Origin: an uncultured Porphyromonadaceae bacterium
GTDB taxonomy: Bacteria > Bacteroidota > Bacteroidia > Bacteroidales > Muribaculaceae
NCBI GenBank assembly: GCA_902491625.1
Contig: CABUIO010000001.1
Span: forward strand, 62,001-126,000
Direction of reading: 5' to 3'
DNA: 64,000 nucleotides
The position numbers and the translations under genes are program-made. This document shows positions 9,301 through 16,752 of the stretch, in pieces (the stretch's first letter is position 1; each line of letters begins with the position of its first letter). The notes beneath the pieces were generated by a model. The model made no database searches. It was not told the origin of the DNA and saw only the letters and a program-made list of their open reading frames with translations.

Positions 9301-9919
9301 TGCGGAAGTCGGCAAGAGCTTCGCGGTCGAGCAGCGGAGCAAGATCCTCATTCTCCAGAGCCTCGATCTTCTGGATCTCATGCGATGTGCGGAAACCGTC
9401 GAAGAAGTTGACGAAGGGCACACGGCTCTTGATTGTGGCGAGATGTGCGACGCCGGCAAGATCCATCACCTCCTGCACCGAACCCTCGGCAAGCATGGCG
9501 AATCCGGTCTGGCGTGTGGACATGACGTCCTGATGGTCGCCGAAGATGCAGAGCGCGTGGCTTGCAAGCGTGCGGGCCGAAACATGGAAGACACAGGGGA
9601 GCAGCTCGCCCGCGATCTTATACATGTTGGGAATCATCAGGAGCAGACCCTGCGACGCAGTGTAGGTCGTTGTCAGCGCACCGGCCTGAAGGGAGCCGTG
9701 GACAGCACCGGCGGCGCCACCCTCGCTCTGCATCTCCTGCACGAGCACAGTCTCTCCGAAAATGTTTTTACGACCTGCGGCTGACCACTCGTCGACATAC
9801 TCCGCCATCGTGGAGCTGGGAGTGATAGGATAAATGGCCGCAACCTCGCTAAACATATAGCTGATATGGGCTGCCGCCTGATTACCGTCGCACGTAAGGA
9901 ACTTTTTCTCTTTACTCAT
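6362..9919 (-). CDS. nifJ: Pyruvate:ferredoxin (flavodoxin) oxidoreductase
   Basis: Single-chain enzyme of 1185 residues, the normal length, that decarboxylates pyruvate to acetyl-CoA and CO2 and reduces ferredoxin in the anaerobic cytoplasm. N-terminal domain: CDGNQAAAHISYMFSEVAAIYPITPSS-type sequence typical of the pyrimidine-binding domain. The 2[4Fe-4S] insert is visible as CIQCNRCAYVCPHAA and CLGCGNCVDVCPGKKG. The C-terminal thiamine-diphosphate domain has FSGACSGCGETPYVKL, ANATGCSSIYSG and GGDGASYDIGFGGLDH, with the magnesium-binding part in NILVLDTEVYSNTGGQ. It is monocistronic, with its own promoter and a strong terminator. Confidence 0.98.
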   Translation of the reverse strand: MSKEKKFLTCDGNQAAAHISYMFSEVAAIYPITPSSTMAEYVDEWSAAGRKNIFGETVLVQEMQSEGGAAGAVHGSLQAGALTTTYTASQGLLLMIPNMYKIAGELLPCVFHVSARTLASHALCIFGDHQDVMSTRQTGFAMLAEGSVQEVMDLAGVAHLATIKSRVPFVNFFDGFRTSHEIQKIEALENEDLAPLLDREALADFRNRALNPENPVCRGMAENPDVFFQHREACNPYYEAVPEIVENYIKEINKITGRNYGLFDYYGAEDADRVIIAMGSVTQAIKETIDYLREKGEKVGVVCVHLYRPFSAKHFLAAVPKTAKRIAVLDRTKEPGANGEPLYLDVKDCFYGVEDAPVIVGGRYGLGSKDTTPAQILAVYENLALPEPKNQFTVGIVDDLTFTSLPVGEEIALGGKGIFQAKFFGLGADGTVGANKNSVKIIGDNTDKYCQAYFAYDSKKSGGFTCSHLRFGDEPIRSTYLVNTPNFVACHVQAYLHMYDVTRGLQPGGTFLLNTIWEGDELAKNLPNKVKKYLAKNNITLYYINASKIAQEIGLGNRTNTILQSAFFRITEVIPVELAVEQMKKFINKSYGKKGENVVNMNYQAVDRGNEYKKLEVDPEWVNLPDDAAVENNDPAFINNVVRPINAQDGDLLPVSAFKTNCDGTWELGTAKYEKRGVAAFVPEWNPENCIQCNRCAYVCPHAAIRPFLLNEKEMENAPFGEAHTIPALGPAFKGLRFVQQVDVLDCLGCGNCVDVCPGKKGAKALEMKHIESQLDQDKNWEYCVKEVASKQDLVDIKLNVKNSQFATPMFEFSGACSGCGETPYVKLISQLFGDREIVANATGCSSIYSGSVPSTPYCKNEKGQGPAWANSLFEDFCEFGLGMTLAYDKMRERLVYMLGQMIESDKTSDAYKEAAREWLDGKDDAAASRKAADKLIPFVKESAEAGCSVCKQILELSQYLVKRSQWIIGGDGASYDIGFGGLDHVIASGKNVNILVLDTEVYSNTGGQASKATPLGAIAKFAAAGKRIRKKDLGLIASTYGYVYVAQIAMGADQAQTLKAIREAEAYDGPSVIIAYAPCINHGLKAGMGHAQAEEARAVECGYWQLWRYNPELENEGKNPFTLDSKEPQWDKFQDFLKGEVRYASVMKQYPAEAAELFQAAEENAKWRYNNYRRLAAQQWGVAD

Positions 9920-10026
9920 AGAAATATTAGTTGTTTAACGTGTTGAATATAATCAATTTAACGATTCACTTCACATTCTTTGCAACCGCCGGGACACAAG
10001 GCCACGGCTGCTGCTTTTTCAATCTG

Positions 10027-10057
10027 CAAATTTAACAAAAAAATCTCACATACCCAA
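10027..10057 (-). promoter_or_regulatory. Promoter of nifJ
   Basis: TAAATTTG (10027-10034) with TTG (10055-10057) exactly 20 bases upstream on the minus strand. It implies an untranslated leader of about 100 bases before the ATG at 9919. I see no further feature in the remaining bases up to 10168. Confidence 0.75.
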
Positions 10058-10168
10058 CTCAGGGTAATTTCCGAAAGATTACGCTTAAAATATAACAACC
10101 GCCAGGGCATATCGGGTCACAGTGAGATAGTTAAATATTCCAAGAAAACCTGAATCCGGGAATAAAGA

Positions 10169-10198
10169 ATCAGGACGGCGCGGAAGCGTCGTCCTGAC
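10169..10198 (-). terminator. Terminator after the OmpA-type porin gene
   Basis: TCAGGACG-A-CGC and GCG-C-CGTCCTGA arms pair around a TTCC loop with a single mismatch. On the minus strand the hairpin is followed by a moderately T-rich TTCTTTATT. Confidence 0.65.
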
Positions 10199-10228
10199 AA
10201 TTATGGTTGCAAAAAGGATTAGCCCTTA

Positions 10229-11467
10229 TTACTCTGCCTCGATGATGGTCACGGCACGGTCGAACTGCGCTCCCTTGATACCGTAGTCGGTAAGGTTGTT
10301 GGCGTCGATGCGTGTCTGGAGCTGAGACTCGGGCACACCTGCCTTGAGGAGGCATTTGTAGACGCCGTTCACACGCTCGTTGCGGAGGCGGGTGTTGATG
10401 GCGTCGTTGCCGGTGTAGTTGTCAGCCCAGCCGGTAAGGATGTATTTCTTATCGGGGTTGGCCTTCATTGTCTTGGCGATGGACTGCACGAGAGTCACCT
10501 CACGGTTGCTGAGTGAGGAAACGTTGATGGGATAGTAGATTGTGGCGAGAGCGTTCACACACTTGCAATCTTTCTCGGGACGGTTGAGGCAGTCGTCGAG
10601 CTGACGCTGAAGATCCTTGATCTTGTTGTCAGCGTTTGCGAGACGTGCGACGAGAGCGTCACCCTCGGCATCTGTATATTTCCAAGTGGGGCATACAGCG
10701 GTGACAGGGCAGTTCCAGTCAGTCTTGTTGAACTTGTAGGTGAAACCGGCCTGGAGGGCGAGTACCATCGACATATCCTTGTTGAACTTCTTGTCGTGCA
10801 TCACGTCGTTGTTGCTGTAGTCCATCACAGTTGCGCTTGCGTCAACGAAGACGTCGAAATGCTTCGACACGCGGAAGTTGTTCTGAAGACCGATCTCGGC
10901 GAAGAGGGTACGGTTGTGGGCGTTGCGCCATTCGTGGCTGTCGCCGTCCTTTGTGCCGTGGTAGTATGTCCAGTAGCCACCGCCACCACCGTGGAAGACA
11001 GCGTTGTAGAGACGGTCAGGGTTGTAGCCGCAGAGCCAGTTGGTGAGGCTCAGCATCAGCTCAACTTTGGGACCGAGAGTTGCGAGACGCTCGGGATAGA
11101 GGGGCTCGTCGTGGCCTGAGATTGTCAGAGGACCATGGTGAGGATCACGGAAGAAACCGTTGGCGTTCGTGGCGCCGCGGGCGATCTGACCGCTGACACC
11201 GAAACGGAATCCCCACACGGGAGTGAACCACTTGCCTACATAGATATTTGCGCTGGCACCGATGCGCTGGCCGAATTCAGCGGCACGGTCGTGGTTTGAG
11301 AAAAATACATTGGCACCGCCCTCAGCTGTGATGAACCAGTTGTCCTGCATACGGTTGATGAGCAGACCCTGGCTACAGTCCTCGACATAGGTCACTTCCT
11401 GAGCCTGTGCGTTGGACAAGCCGAAAATTGATGCGGCGGCAAAAGCGAGCAAGGCAATTTTCTTCAT
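10229..11467 (-). CDS. OmpA-family major outer membrane protein
   Basis: Protein of 412 residues. Signal peptide 1-22 (cleavage after AQA) precedes an N-terminal beta-barrel rich in aromatic strands (about 23-270). A short helical linker (DALVARLANADNKIKDLQRQ) and a Cys-containing DCLNRPEKDCKCVN segment follow, then a C-terminal OmpA peptidoglycan-binding domain (ILTGWADNYTGNDAINTRLRN, residues ~330-412). In OmpA domains the Asp and Arg of this region bind diaminopimelate. It is expected to be an abundant porin or structural protein tethering the outer membrane to peptidoglycan. It has its own promoter and terminator, so it is probably monocistronic. Confidence 0.92.
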   Translation of the reverse strand: MKKIALLAFAAASIFGLSNAQAQEVTYVEDCSQGLLINRMQDNWFITAEGGANVFFSNHDRAAEFGQRIGASANIYVGKWFTPVWGFRFGVSGQIARGATNANGFFRDPHHGPLTISGHDEPLYPERLATLGPKVELMLSLTNWLCGYNPDRLYNAVFHGGGGGYWTYYHGTKDGDSHEWRNAHNRTLFAEIGLQNNFRVSKHFDVFVDASATVMDYSNNDVMHDKKFNKDMSMVLALQAGFTYKFNKTDWNCPVTAVCPTWKYTDAEGDALVARLANADNKIKDLQRQLDDCLNRPEKDCKCVNALATIYYPINVSSLSNREVTLVQSIAKTMKANPDKKYILTGWADNYTGNDAINTRLRNERVNGVYKCLLKAGVPESQLQTRIDANNLTDYGIKGAQFDRAVTIIEAE

Positions 11468-11608
11468 AGTTGCTAATTTAAATTTATATTAGTGTTAATA
11501 ATTTTTATCACGTAGCATCCTCAATATCAACGTCTTACAATTAACATTCCGAAGAACATCAATCCGTATTGACTGAGCGGGAACAGTTTGGCACACTATT
11601 CCGAAGCG

Positions 11609-11616
11609 CAAAATTA
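11609..11616 (-). promoter_or_regulatory. -7 box upstream of the OmpA-type gene
   Basis: TAATTTTG on the minus strand matches TAnnTTTG. No clean TTG lies 20 bases upstream, only TTTA within an A/T tract. It would give a leader of about 135 bases, which is common for abundant outer membrane proteins. Confidence 0.5.
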
Positions 11617-11632
11617 CAATTTTTTTTATTTT

Positions 11633-13669
11633 TTAAACCTTTGAAGCAAGAAAAAGTTTAACCTGCTCAAAAATATGTTCAGGAGTATAGCCGAATTTCT
11701 CGTCAAGCACCTTTGCGGGAGCGGAGGATCCGAAGCGTTCCATGCCGTAGATTCTGCTGTTGCATCCGCACATCACGGGAGCAAGCGTCATGGGCAATCC
11801 GGCGGTCAATCCGAACTGAGGGACACCGCAAGGTATCACCTTGTTGCGATATTCCGCGTCCTGATCAAGGAAAAGCCCAATCGAGGGAACGGAGACAACC
11901 TGCGGACGGATGCCTTCTTCCCTGAGTTTGTCTGCGACCTTGCAGAGGAGTCCGACCTCGCTGCCGTTTGCAACAAGCACGACATCGGGATTCTCGCAGG
12001 CTACGACCGGATAACCTCCGCGACGCACACCTTCCTCAACCTGAGCGAATGTCAGTCCTGTCTCAAGATCGGGAACATCCTGACGGGTGAGTATCAGCAC
12101 CGTTGGCGAACCGTTGTTGTCGACGGCGAGATGCCAGCAGGCCACGGCCTCGGCGCCGTCGGCGGGACGAAGCACGAGAAGCGAGCGGGAGCCGTCGAAA
12201 TTGCGCATCTGCTCCATGAGACGCATCTGAAGCTCATGCTCGACAGGCTGGTGGGTCGGACCGTCCTCTCCCACCCTGAAGGAATCGTGGGTGAAGACAT
12301 ACTTGACGGGGAGCTTCATCATGGCGCCCATGCGGATGGCCGGCTTCATGTAGTCGGAGAAGACGAAGAAGGTTCCGCAGCACGCCATCATACCTCCGTG
12401 GAGCACGATGCCGTTCATCAGGCACGCCATCGTAAGCTCGGCCACTCCGGCATGAAGGAAACGTCCGGTGAAATCGCCGTTGCCCATGGCGTGAGTGTGG
12501 CGCAAGAAGCCGTCGGTCTTGTCGGAATTGGCAAGGTCAGCGCTCGAAACCACCATGTTACCGAGTTTCTCGGAAAGGACACCGAGCACGGCCGAGGAAG
12601 CGGCACGTGTGGGACCTCCGGGCTTGATCGCGATGGCGCTCCAGTCGATTTCCGGAAGCACGCCGTTGATATAGTCATAGAGACGTTTTGCGAGTTCGGG
12701 GTTCTCCTCAGCCCACTTTGCTTCGGCTTCCTGGCGCTTCAGAGCGTTGCTATGGAGTTCCTCTCGACGCTGCGCGAAGAGGCTGCGGACATCGTCCCAT
12801 ATCTGCCAGGGATTCTCCGGATCGCCGCCAAGACGCGAGATGGTGAGGTTAACATCCACTCCGGCCTTGCTGAGCGGCTGGCCGTGGGTGGAGACCCAGC
12901 CCTCGCAGCTTTCGCCCTGCGAGGTCACACAGCTGTGGGCCATTACTGTATGGCCGATGATAAGGGTAGGCTTCTCCTTCTCCTCGATAGCGGTCTGAAG
13001 CGCTCCGGCAATAGCGGCGGCGTCGCAGCCGTCGATATCGAGGACATTCCAGCCCCATGCGCGATATTTGGCCGCGGTGTCCTCGCCGGTGACCTCGTCG
13101 ACTCTGGTCGAGAGCTGGACGTCGTTGGCGTCGTAGAACATAATCAGATTGTGCAGCTTCAGATAGCCGGCGATACGTCCGGCGCCCTGCGAGATCTCCT
13201 CCTGAATGCCGCCGTCGCTGATGTAGGCGTAAGTCTTGTGGCTGACAACTTCGCCGAACTGCGCCGCAAGAACACGCTCGGCAATGGCGCAGCCGACAGC
13301 CATTACATGCCCCTGGCCAAGCGGTCCGCTGCCGTTCTCGATGCCGCGTGTGGGATCGAGTTCGGGATGGCCCGTGGTGACACTGCCCCACTGACGGAAA
13401 TCCTTGAGTTCATCCATGGAGTAGAGGCCTGCGAGAGCAAGCACTGAATAGAGCATCGGCGACATGTGTCCCGGATCCAGGAAGAATCTGTCGCGGGCAA
13501 ACCAGCAGGGATTTTCGGGATCATAGTTGATGAAACCGGAATAAAGTACGCTTGCGAAGTCAGCGCCGCCCATGGCGCCACCCGGATGACCGGACTTGGC
13601 TTTCTCGACCATAGCCGCTATCAACACACGCATGTTGTCGGCAGCACGTCTCTGCGGAGTTGTATCCAT
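11633..13669 (-). CDS. tkt: Transketolase
   Basis: Thiamine-diphosphate enzyme of 678 residues that transfers two-carbon ketol units in the non-oxidative pentose phosphate pathway. The N-terminal TPP domain contains KSGHPGGAMGGADF and the region YISDGGIQEEISQGAG followed by FYDANDVQL. The middle pyrimidine domain has GRFLHAGVAELTMACL with the catalytic Glu and THDSFRVGEDGPTHQPVEH. The C-terminal domain follows (about 560-678). The usual GDG of the first TPP motif reads SDG here, a mild deviation. No good -7 box was found directly upstream; a 270-base gap separates it from the transporter gene. Confidence 0.96.
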   Translation of the reverse strand: MDTTPQRRAADNMRVLIAAMVEKAKSGHPGGAMGGADFASVLYSGFINYDPENPCWFARDRFFLDPGHMSPMLYSVLALAGLYSMDELKDFRQWGSVTTGHPELDPTRGIENGSGPLGQGHVMAVGCAIAERVLAAQFGEVVSHKTYAYISDGGIQEEISQGAGRIAGYLKLHNLIMFYDANDVQLSTRVDEVTGEDTAAKYRAWGWNVLDIDGCDAAAIAGALQTAIEEKEKPTLIIGHTVMAHSCVTSQGESCEGWVSTHGQPLSKAGVDVNLTISRLGGDPENPWQIWDDVRSLFAQRREELHSNALKRQEAEAKWAEENPELAKRLYDYINGVLPEIDWSAIAIKPGGPTRAASSAVLGVLSEKLGNMVVSSADLANSDKTDGFLRHTHAMGNGDFTGRFLHAGVAELTMACLMNGIVLHGGMMACCGTFFVFSDYMKPAIRMGAMMKLPVKYVFTHDSFRVGEDGPTHQPVEHELQMRLMEQMRNFDGSRSLLVLRPADGAEAVACWHLAVDNNGSPTVLILTRQDVPDLETGLTFAQVEEGVRRGGYPVVACENPDVVLVANGSEVGLLCKVADKLREEGIRPQVVSVPSIGLFLDQDAEYRNKVIPCGVPQFGLTAGLPMTLAPVMCGCNSRIYGMERFGSSAPAKVLDEKFGYTPEHIFEQVKLFLASKV

Positions 13670-13783
13670 TGCAATTATCTGATTATATAAGGTTTAAAAT
13701 AGTTTTCTATCTGAGAGAGTGTTTAAATTTAAAATATTTTTATCATCAGAGAAAAATGAGGAGCTTTTGGCCTCACCCTGAAG

Positions 13784-13867
13784 GCTCTTTCCGGCGCTTT
13801 CAGCCGAGTCTCATCGGTCACGATGCCCGCATCGCTCCCTCTTCGACTCGCTGAAATCTCTCGAAAA
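13784..13867 (-). repeat. REP-like structured palindrome, solitary copy
   Basis: On the minus strand the outer arms TTTCAGC and GCTGAAA, then GAGTC and GACTC, enclose an internal loop. The core at 13814-13838 is: GGAG, arm CGAT, tip GCGGGC, arm ATCG, then TGACCGA. About 80 bases align with the palindrome at 39633-39714, including identical stretches TCGAAGAGGGAG-like and GACCGATGAGACT. The arm bases differ in compensating pairs. It lies in the non-coding gap between transketolase and the MFS transporter. Confidence 0.75.
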
Positions 13868-13939
13868 TAGCTCTTCATGTTAAAGCCTTTTAAATTCAAA
13901 CAATCTCTGAGAAGCCGCGGCCTCCGATCCCGGAGAGGA

Positions 13940-15313
13940 TCAGAGGTCGAGAGGCATATCCTTCTCATCTTCGAGCGAAGTCGGGATGTCTTTGTTGACA
14001 TTGCGGCTTCCGATGAGGGCGTAGTAGAATAGATAAGCGAGCATCGCCACTACAAGCCAGTAGGAGTTGAGATAGCCGAAGCTGTCGGCCAGTGCGTTCT
14101 GAATTAGAGGCATCACGCCGCCGCCGACAACCATCATCATGAAGATGCCGGAAGCCTGGGCGGTGTATTTTCCGAGTCCCTCGACGGCGAGGTTGAAGAT
14201 GCCGCCCCACATCACGGATGTGCAGAGACCGCAGAGCACGAGCATTAGTGCGGAAATGGGCACCTCGGCCATACTGAATCCATTTTCAACGGAGTATGCG
14301 GGCATCGACACGCGGATGGTGTTGGGAAGGAACATAGCGAGCAACACAAGCGTGATTGCCGTGGCTGAGACGAAGATGAGCTGCGCGCGACTCGACACCT
14401 TGCCGGAGATGAGCGACGAGGACAGACGTCCCACGAGCATGAGCAGCCAGTAAACGGCGGCTACAGCTCCGGCTACAGCCGTGGCGTTCTCAGTTACGCC
14501 GGAAACTTTACTGTCAGAGAGATAGAAAATGAGGACGCCGGGGATGCCGACCTCGATGCCGACATAGAAGAAGATGCCGACGACGCCAAGCACCGTGTGG
14601 CGGAAATTCCAGGGGGAGTGGGAATATTTCACCTTGCCGGATCCGCCCTTGAGGTTAGGTTCGGGAATCCTGACAAAACTGATAACAATAAAGGAGAGCA
14701 CGAACACTGCCATGGCGATGAGGAGCAGAAGCGTCACGTCGCCGAGAGATGTCTTGGGAGTCACGGTGCCGATGAGCATACCGACAAAAAGAGGCGTCAG
14801 GGTTCCGGCCAGAGAGTTGAAGGAACCGCCGGCCTGAAGAAGCTGATTGCCCTTGGCACCTCCACCACCCAGAAGGTTAAGCATCGGATTGACAACGGTA
14901 TTGAGCATGCAGACGCAGAAACCGGAGATGAAGGCACCGAGCAGATAGATGCCGAAGTTAAGCATAACCGGCTGACCCTGGATTGTGAACAGAGCTGTGT
15001 CGGCACCGAAGAGGGAGGAGAGGTACTGTATTCCAAGACCTATGAAGCCGATTGCCATGGCCCAGAGGGCTGTTTTCTTGTAGCCGATCTTGACGAGCAG
15101 ATTTCCTGCGGGGATGCCCATGAAGAGATAGGCAAGGAAATTCATGAGGTTACCCATCATGCCGGCCCAGCTGTAGGAGTTTTTCCAGATGGTGCCGATC
15201 GGAGCGGCAAGGTTGGTGACGAAAGAGATCATGGCGAACAGGAAGAACATGGCGATGATTGCCACTATTCTGCCGTGCTTGCCTTCTTGTGGTGTTTGAG
15301 TTGATTTAGCCAT
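13940..15313 (-). CDS. MFS sugar transporter, FHS/FucP-like
   Basis: Integral membrane protein of 457 residues with about 12 hydrophobic segments. The first is IVAIIAMFFLFAMISFVTNL, and a characteristic early block reads GIPAGNLLVKIGYKKTALWAM. The size, the AxPxGxxxxKxGYK-type motif and the late GGIFNLAVEGLGKYTAQASG motif fit the fucose/glucose/galactose:H+ symporter group common in Bacteroidales. The substrate cannot be read from sequence. It follows yggS by 43 bases on the same strand, so it may be the last gene of a DUF4494-yggS-transporter operon. Confidence 0.85.
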   Translation of the reverse strand: MAKSTQTPQEGKHGRIVAIIAMFFLFAMISFVTNLAAPIGTIWKNSYSWAGMMGNLMNFLAYLFMGIPAGNLLVKIGYKKTALWAMAIGFIGLGIQYLSSLFGADTALFTIQGQPVMLNFGIYLLGAFISGFCVCMLNTVVNPMLNLLGGGGAKGNQLLQAGGSFNSLAGTLTPLFVGMLIGTVTPKTSLGDVTLLLLIAMAVFVLSFIVISFVRIPEPNLKGGSGKVKYSHSPWNFRHTVLGVVGIFFYVGIEVGIPGVLIFYLSDSKVSGVTENATAVAGAVAAVYWLLMLVGRLSSSLISGKVSSRAQLIFVSATAITLVLLAMFLPNTIRVSMPAYSVENGFSMAEVPISALMLVLCGLCTSVMWGGIFNLAVEGLGKYTAQASGIFMMMVVGGGVMPLIQNALADSFGYLNSYWLVVAMLAYLFYYALIGSRNVNKDIPTSLEDEKDMPLDL

Positions 15314-15356
15314 TGGTTTTAAATACGTTAGGTTTGAAAACTATATTTCACATTTG

Positions 15357-16040
15357 TCAATATTGCCTTGGGCCGAAAATGTCGGTGCCGATGCGCACCA
15401 TATTGCTGCCTTCGTCAAGGGCAATGCGCCAGTCGGAGCTCATGCCCATGCTTACGATGTCGAAACCGCGGAAGTCGGCGGGAGCGCCGGCGCGGATAGC
15501 GTCGAAGACGGCGCGGATGGCATGGAAGTCGGCACGGATTCTTGCGGTGTCGTCGGTGTTGGAAGCCATGCCCATCACGCCGCAGAGATGCACGGCCTTG
15601 AGGGTCGTGTACTGCTGACGCTCAAAATAATCGAGCAGCTCCTGCGGCGAGAAACCGGTCTTGGTCTCTTCGGCTGCCACATGAAGCTGCATGAGCACTT
15701 TTGCTACAACACCGGCACGGTGTGCCTCGTTGTCGATACATTCGAGAAGGCGTATGGAGTCGACGCTTTCGATAAGTGAAGTCCTGCCGACGATCTGACG
15801 CACCTTGTTGGTCTGGAGGTGGCCGATGAAATGCCATCGGACGTCGTCGGGCATAAGCGGAATCTTTCCGGTCAGTTCCTGAGCGCGGCTCTCGCCGAAG
15901 ATGCGCTGTCCGGCGCCGTAGGCCTCGCGAAGCGCCTCGACGGGATGGAACTTCGAGACGGCGACAAGCTCGGCGCCGTAGGGTCGCAGCTCACGGTGCA
16001 GCCGCTCGATCTCAGACGATATGTGGGACTGTTCCGACAC
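15357..16040 (-). CDS. yggS: YggS-family PLP homeostasis protein
   Basis: Fold-type III pyridoxal-phosphate binding protein of 227 residues, the family length. The PLP-binding Lys is in VAVSKFHP (near residue 30). Other family marks are FGESRAQEL, WHFIGHLQTNK, ESVDS, CGVMGMA and the phosphate-binding SMGMSSDWRIAL, ending IGTDIFGPR. The family has no known catalysis and buffers free PLP. It is three bases downstream of the DUF4494 gene. Confidence 0.93.
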   Translation of the reverse strand: MSEQSHISSEIERLHRELRPYGAELVAVSKFHPVEALREAYGAGQRIFGESRAQELTGKIPLMPDDVRWHFIGHLQTNKVRQIVGRTSLIESVDSIRLLECIDNEAHRAGVVAKVLMQLHVAAEETKTGFSPQELLDYFERQQYTTLKAVHLCGVMGMASNTDDTARIRADFHAIRAVFDAIRAGAPADFRGFDIVSMGMSSDWRIALDEGSNMVRIGTDIFGPRQY

Positions 16041-16043
16041 TTC

Positions 16044-16496
16044 TCAATCCTCTTTCTTGGGTTCGCCTGAAAGGTTTGCATCGAAGACATCCATCAGGGG
16101 AGTCTCGGTGATGGAGGCGATCTCGAAATCAGCCATTGTATCCTTCATGCCCTGAAGGAAATTCTGCAAAGCTTCGCTGAAATCCGAAGCCTGCACAAGG
16201 ATGAGCGAAGCGCTCTTCTTCTCGGTCGCCGTCTTCTCGTCGATGGTAATGAACATCACTTTGACCAGATAGTAGCGATCGCCGTTCTCGTTGCGGAAAA
16301 TTTCGGAAATCTTTGTTTTCTTCTCGGAAGATATGGTGTATTCGCCGGAGATGTAAGGAGCCATCTCCTCGATGATGCGTGCCTCGGCCTCTGTAAAGGA
16401 CAGAGCGTCCACAAGATAGGCTTCAGTCACCTTCTTCATCGAACCGTTTTCCTGAATTTTATCGTAGCGTATCTTACATTCGAACCAAACTGCCAT
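16044..16496 (-). CDS. DUF4494 protein
   Basis: Soluble cytoplasmic protein of 150 residues with no signal peptide. It starts MAVWFECKIRYDKIQENG and contains TEAYLVDALSFTEAEARI and YYLVKVMFITIDEKTATEKK, the pattern of DUF4494, a Bacteroidetes-restricted family of unknown function. It is the first gene of the cluster with yggS and has a -7 box upstream. The recurring link with yggS suggests a housekeeping role, but nothing more can be said. Confidence 0.85.
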   Translation of the reverse strand: MAVWFECKIRYDKIQENGSMKKVTEAYLVDALSFTEAEARIIEEMAPYISGEYTISSEKKTKISEIFRNENGDRYYLVKVMFITIDEKTATEKKSASLILVQASDFSEALQNFLQGMKDTMADFEIASITETPLMDVFDANLSGEPKKED

Positions 16497-16565
16497 TGGA
16501 GTTGCTTTTTAAGTTATAATCAATGTGATGTAGCCGCGGCATAAGGCGCCCGGCCACATTTACCG

Positions 16566-16573
16566 CAAAGTTA
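16566..16573 (-). promoter_or_regulatory. -7 box of the DUF4494-yggS operon
   Basis: TAACTTTG on the minus strand is a perfect -7 match, about 70 bases before the ATG at 16496. A TTTTTG lies 16 bases upstream, closer than usual. Confidence 0.6.
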
Positions 16574-16623
16574 CTCAAAATTTCCGAGACAAAAAGAAAA
16601 TCCCCGAGACAATTTTTTTCATG

Positions 16624-16672
16624 AAAAAAGAAACACCGCCCGCAGGATTCCGAGAGGGAACTGCGGACGGCG
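16624..16672 (-). terminator. Terminator of the RNase G/E gene
   Basis: CCGTCCGCAG and CTGCGGGCGG arms form a 10-bp stem with one wobble pair. On the minus strand it is followed by TTTCTTTTTTC. Confidence 0.8.
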
Positions 16673-16752
16673 GATGCCTGATGATTGCAGATCGGCTGCA
16701 ACCGGAATAGCTTGTTTCTTCATTTTCAGGATTGAGTCGACTCAGACGGCGG

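Noticed and set aside
11675..13447. Long plus-strand open frame of 590 codons opposite transketolase
   Set aside because: It is the antisense shadow of a clear transketolase gene. It has no family motifs, and its Glu/Asp/Val/His-rich composition is typical of reversed GC-rich coding DNA.
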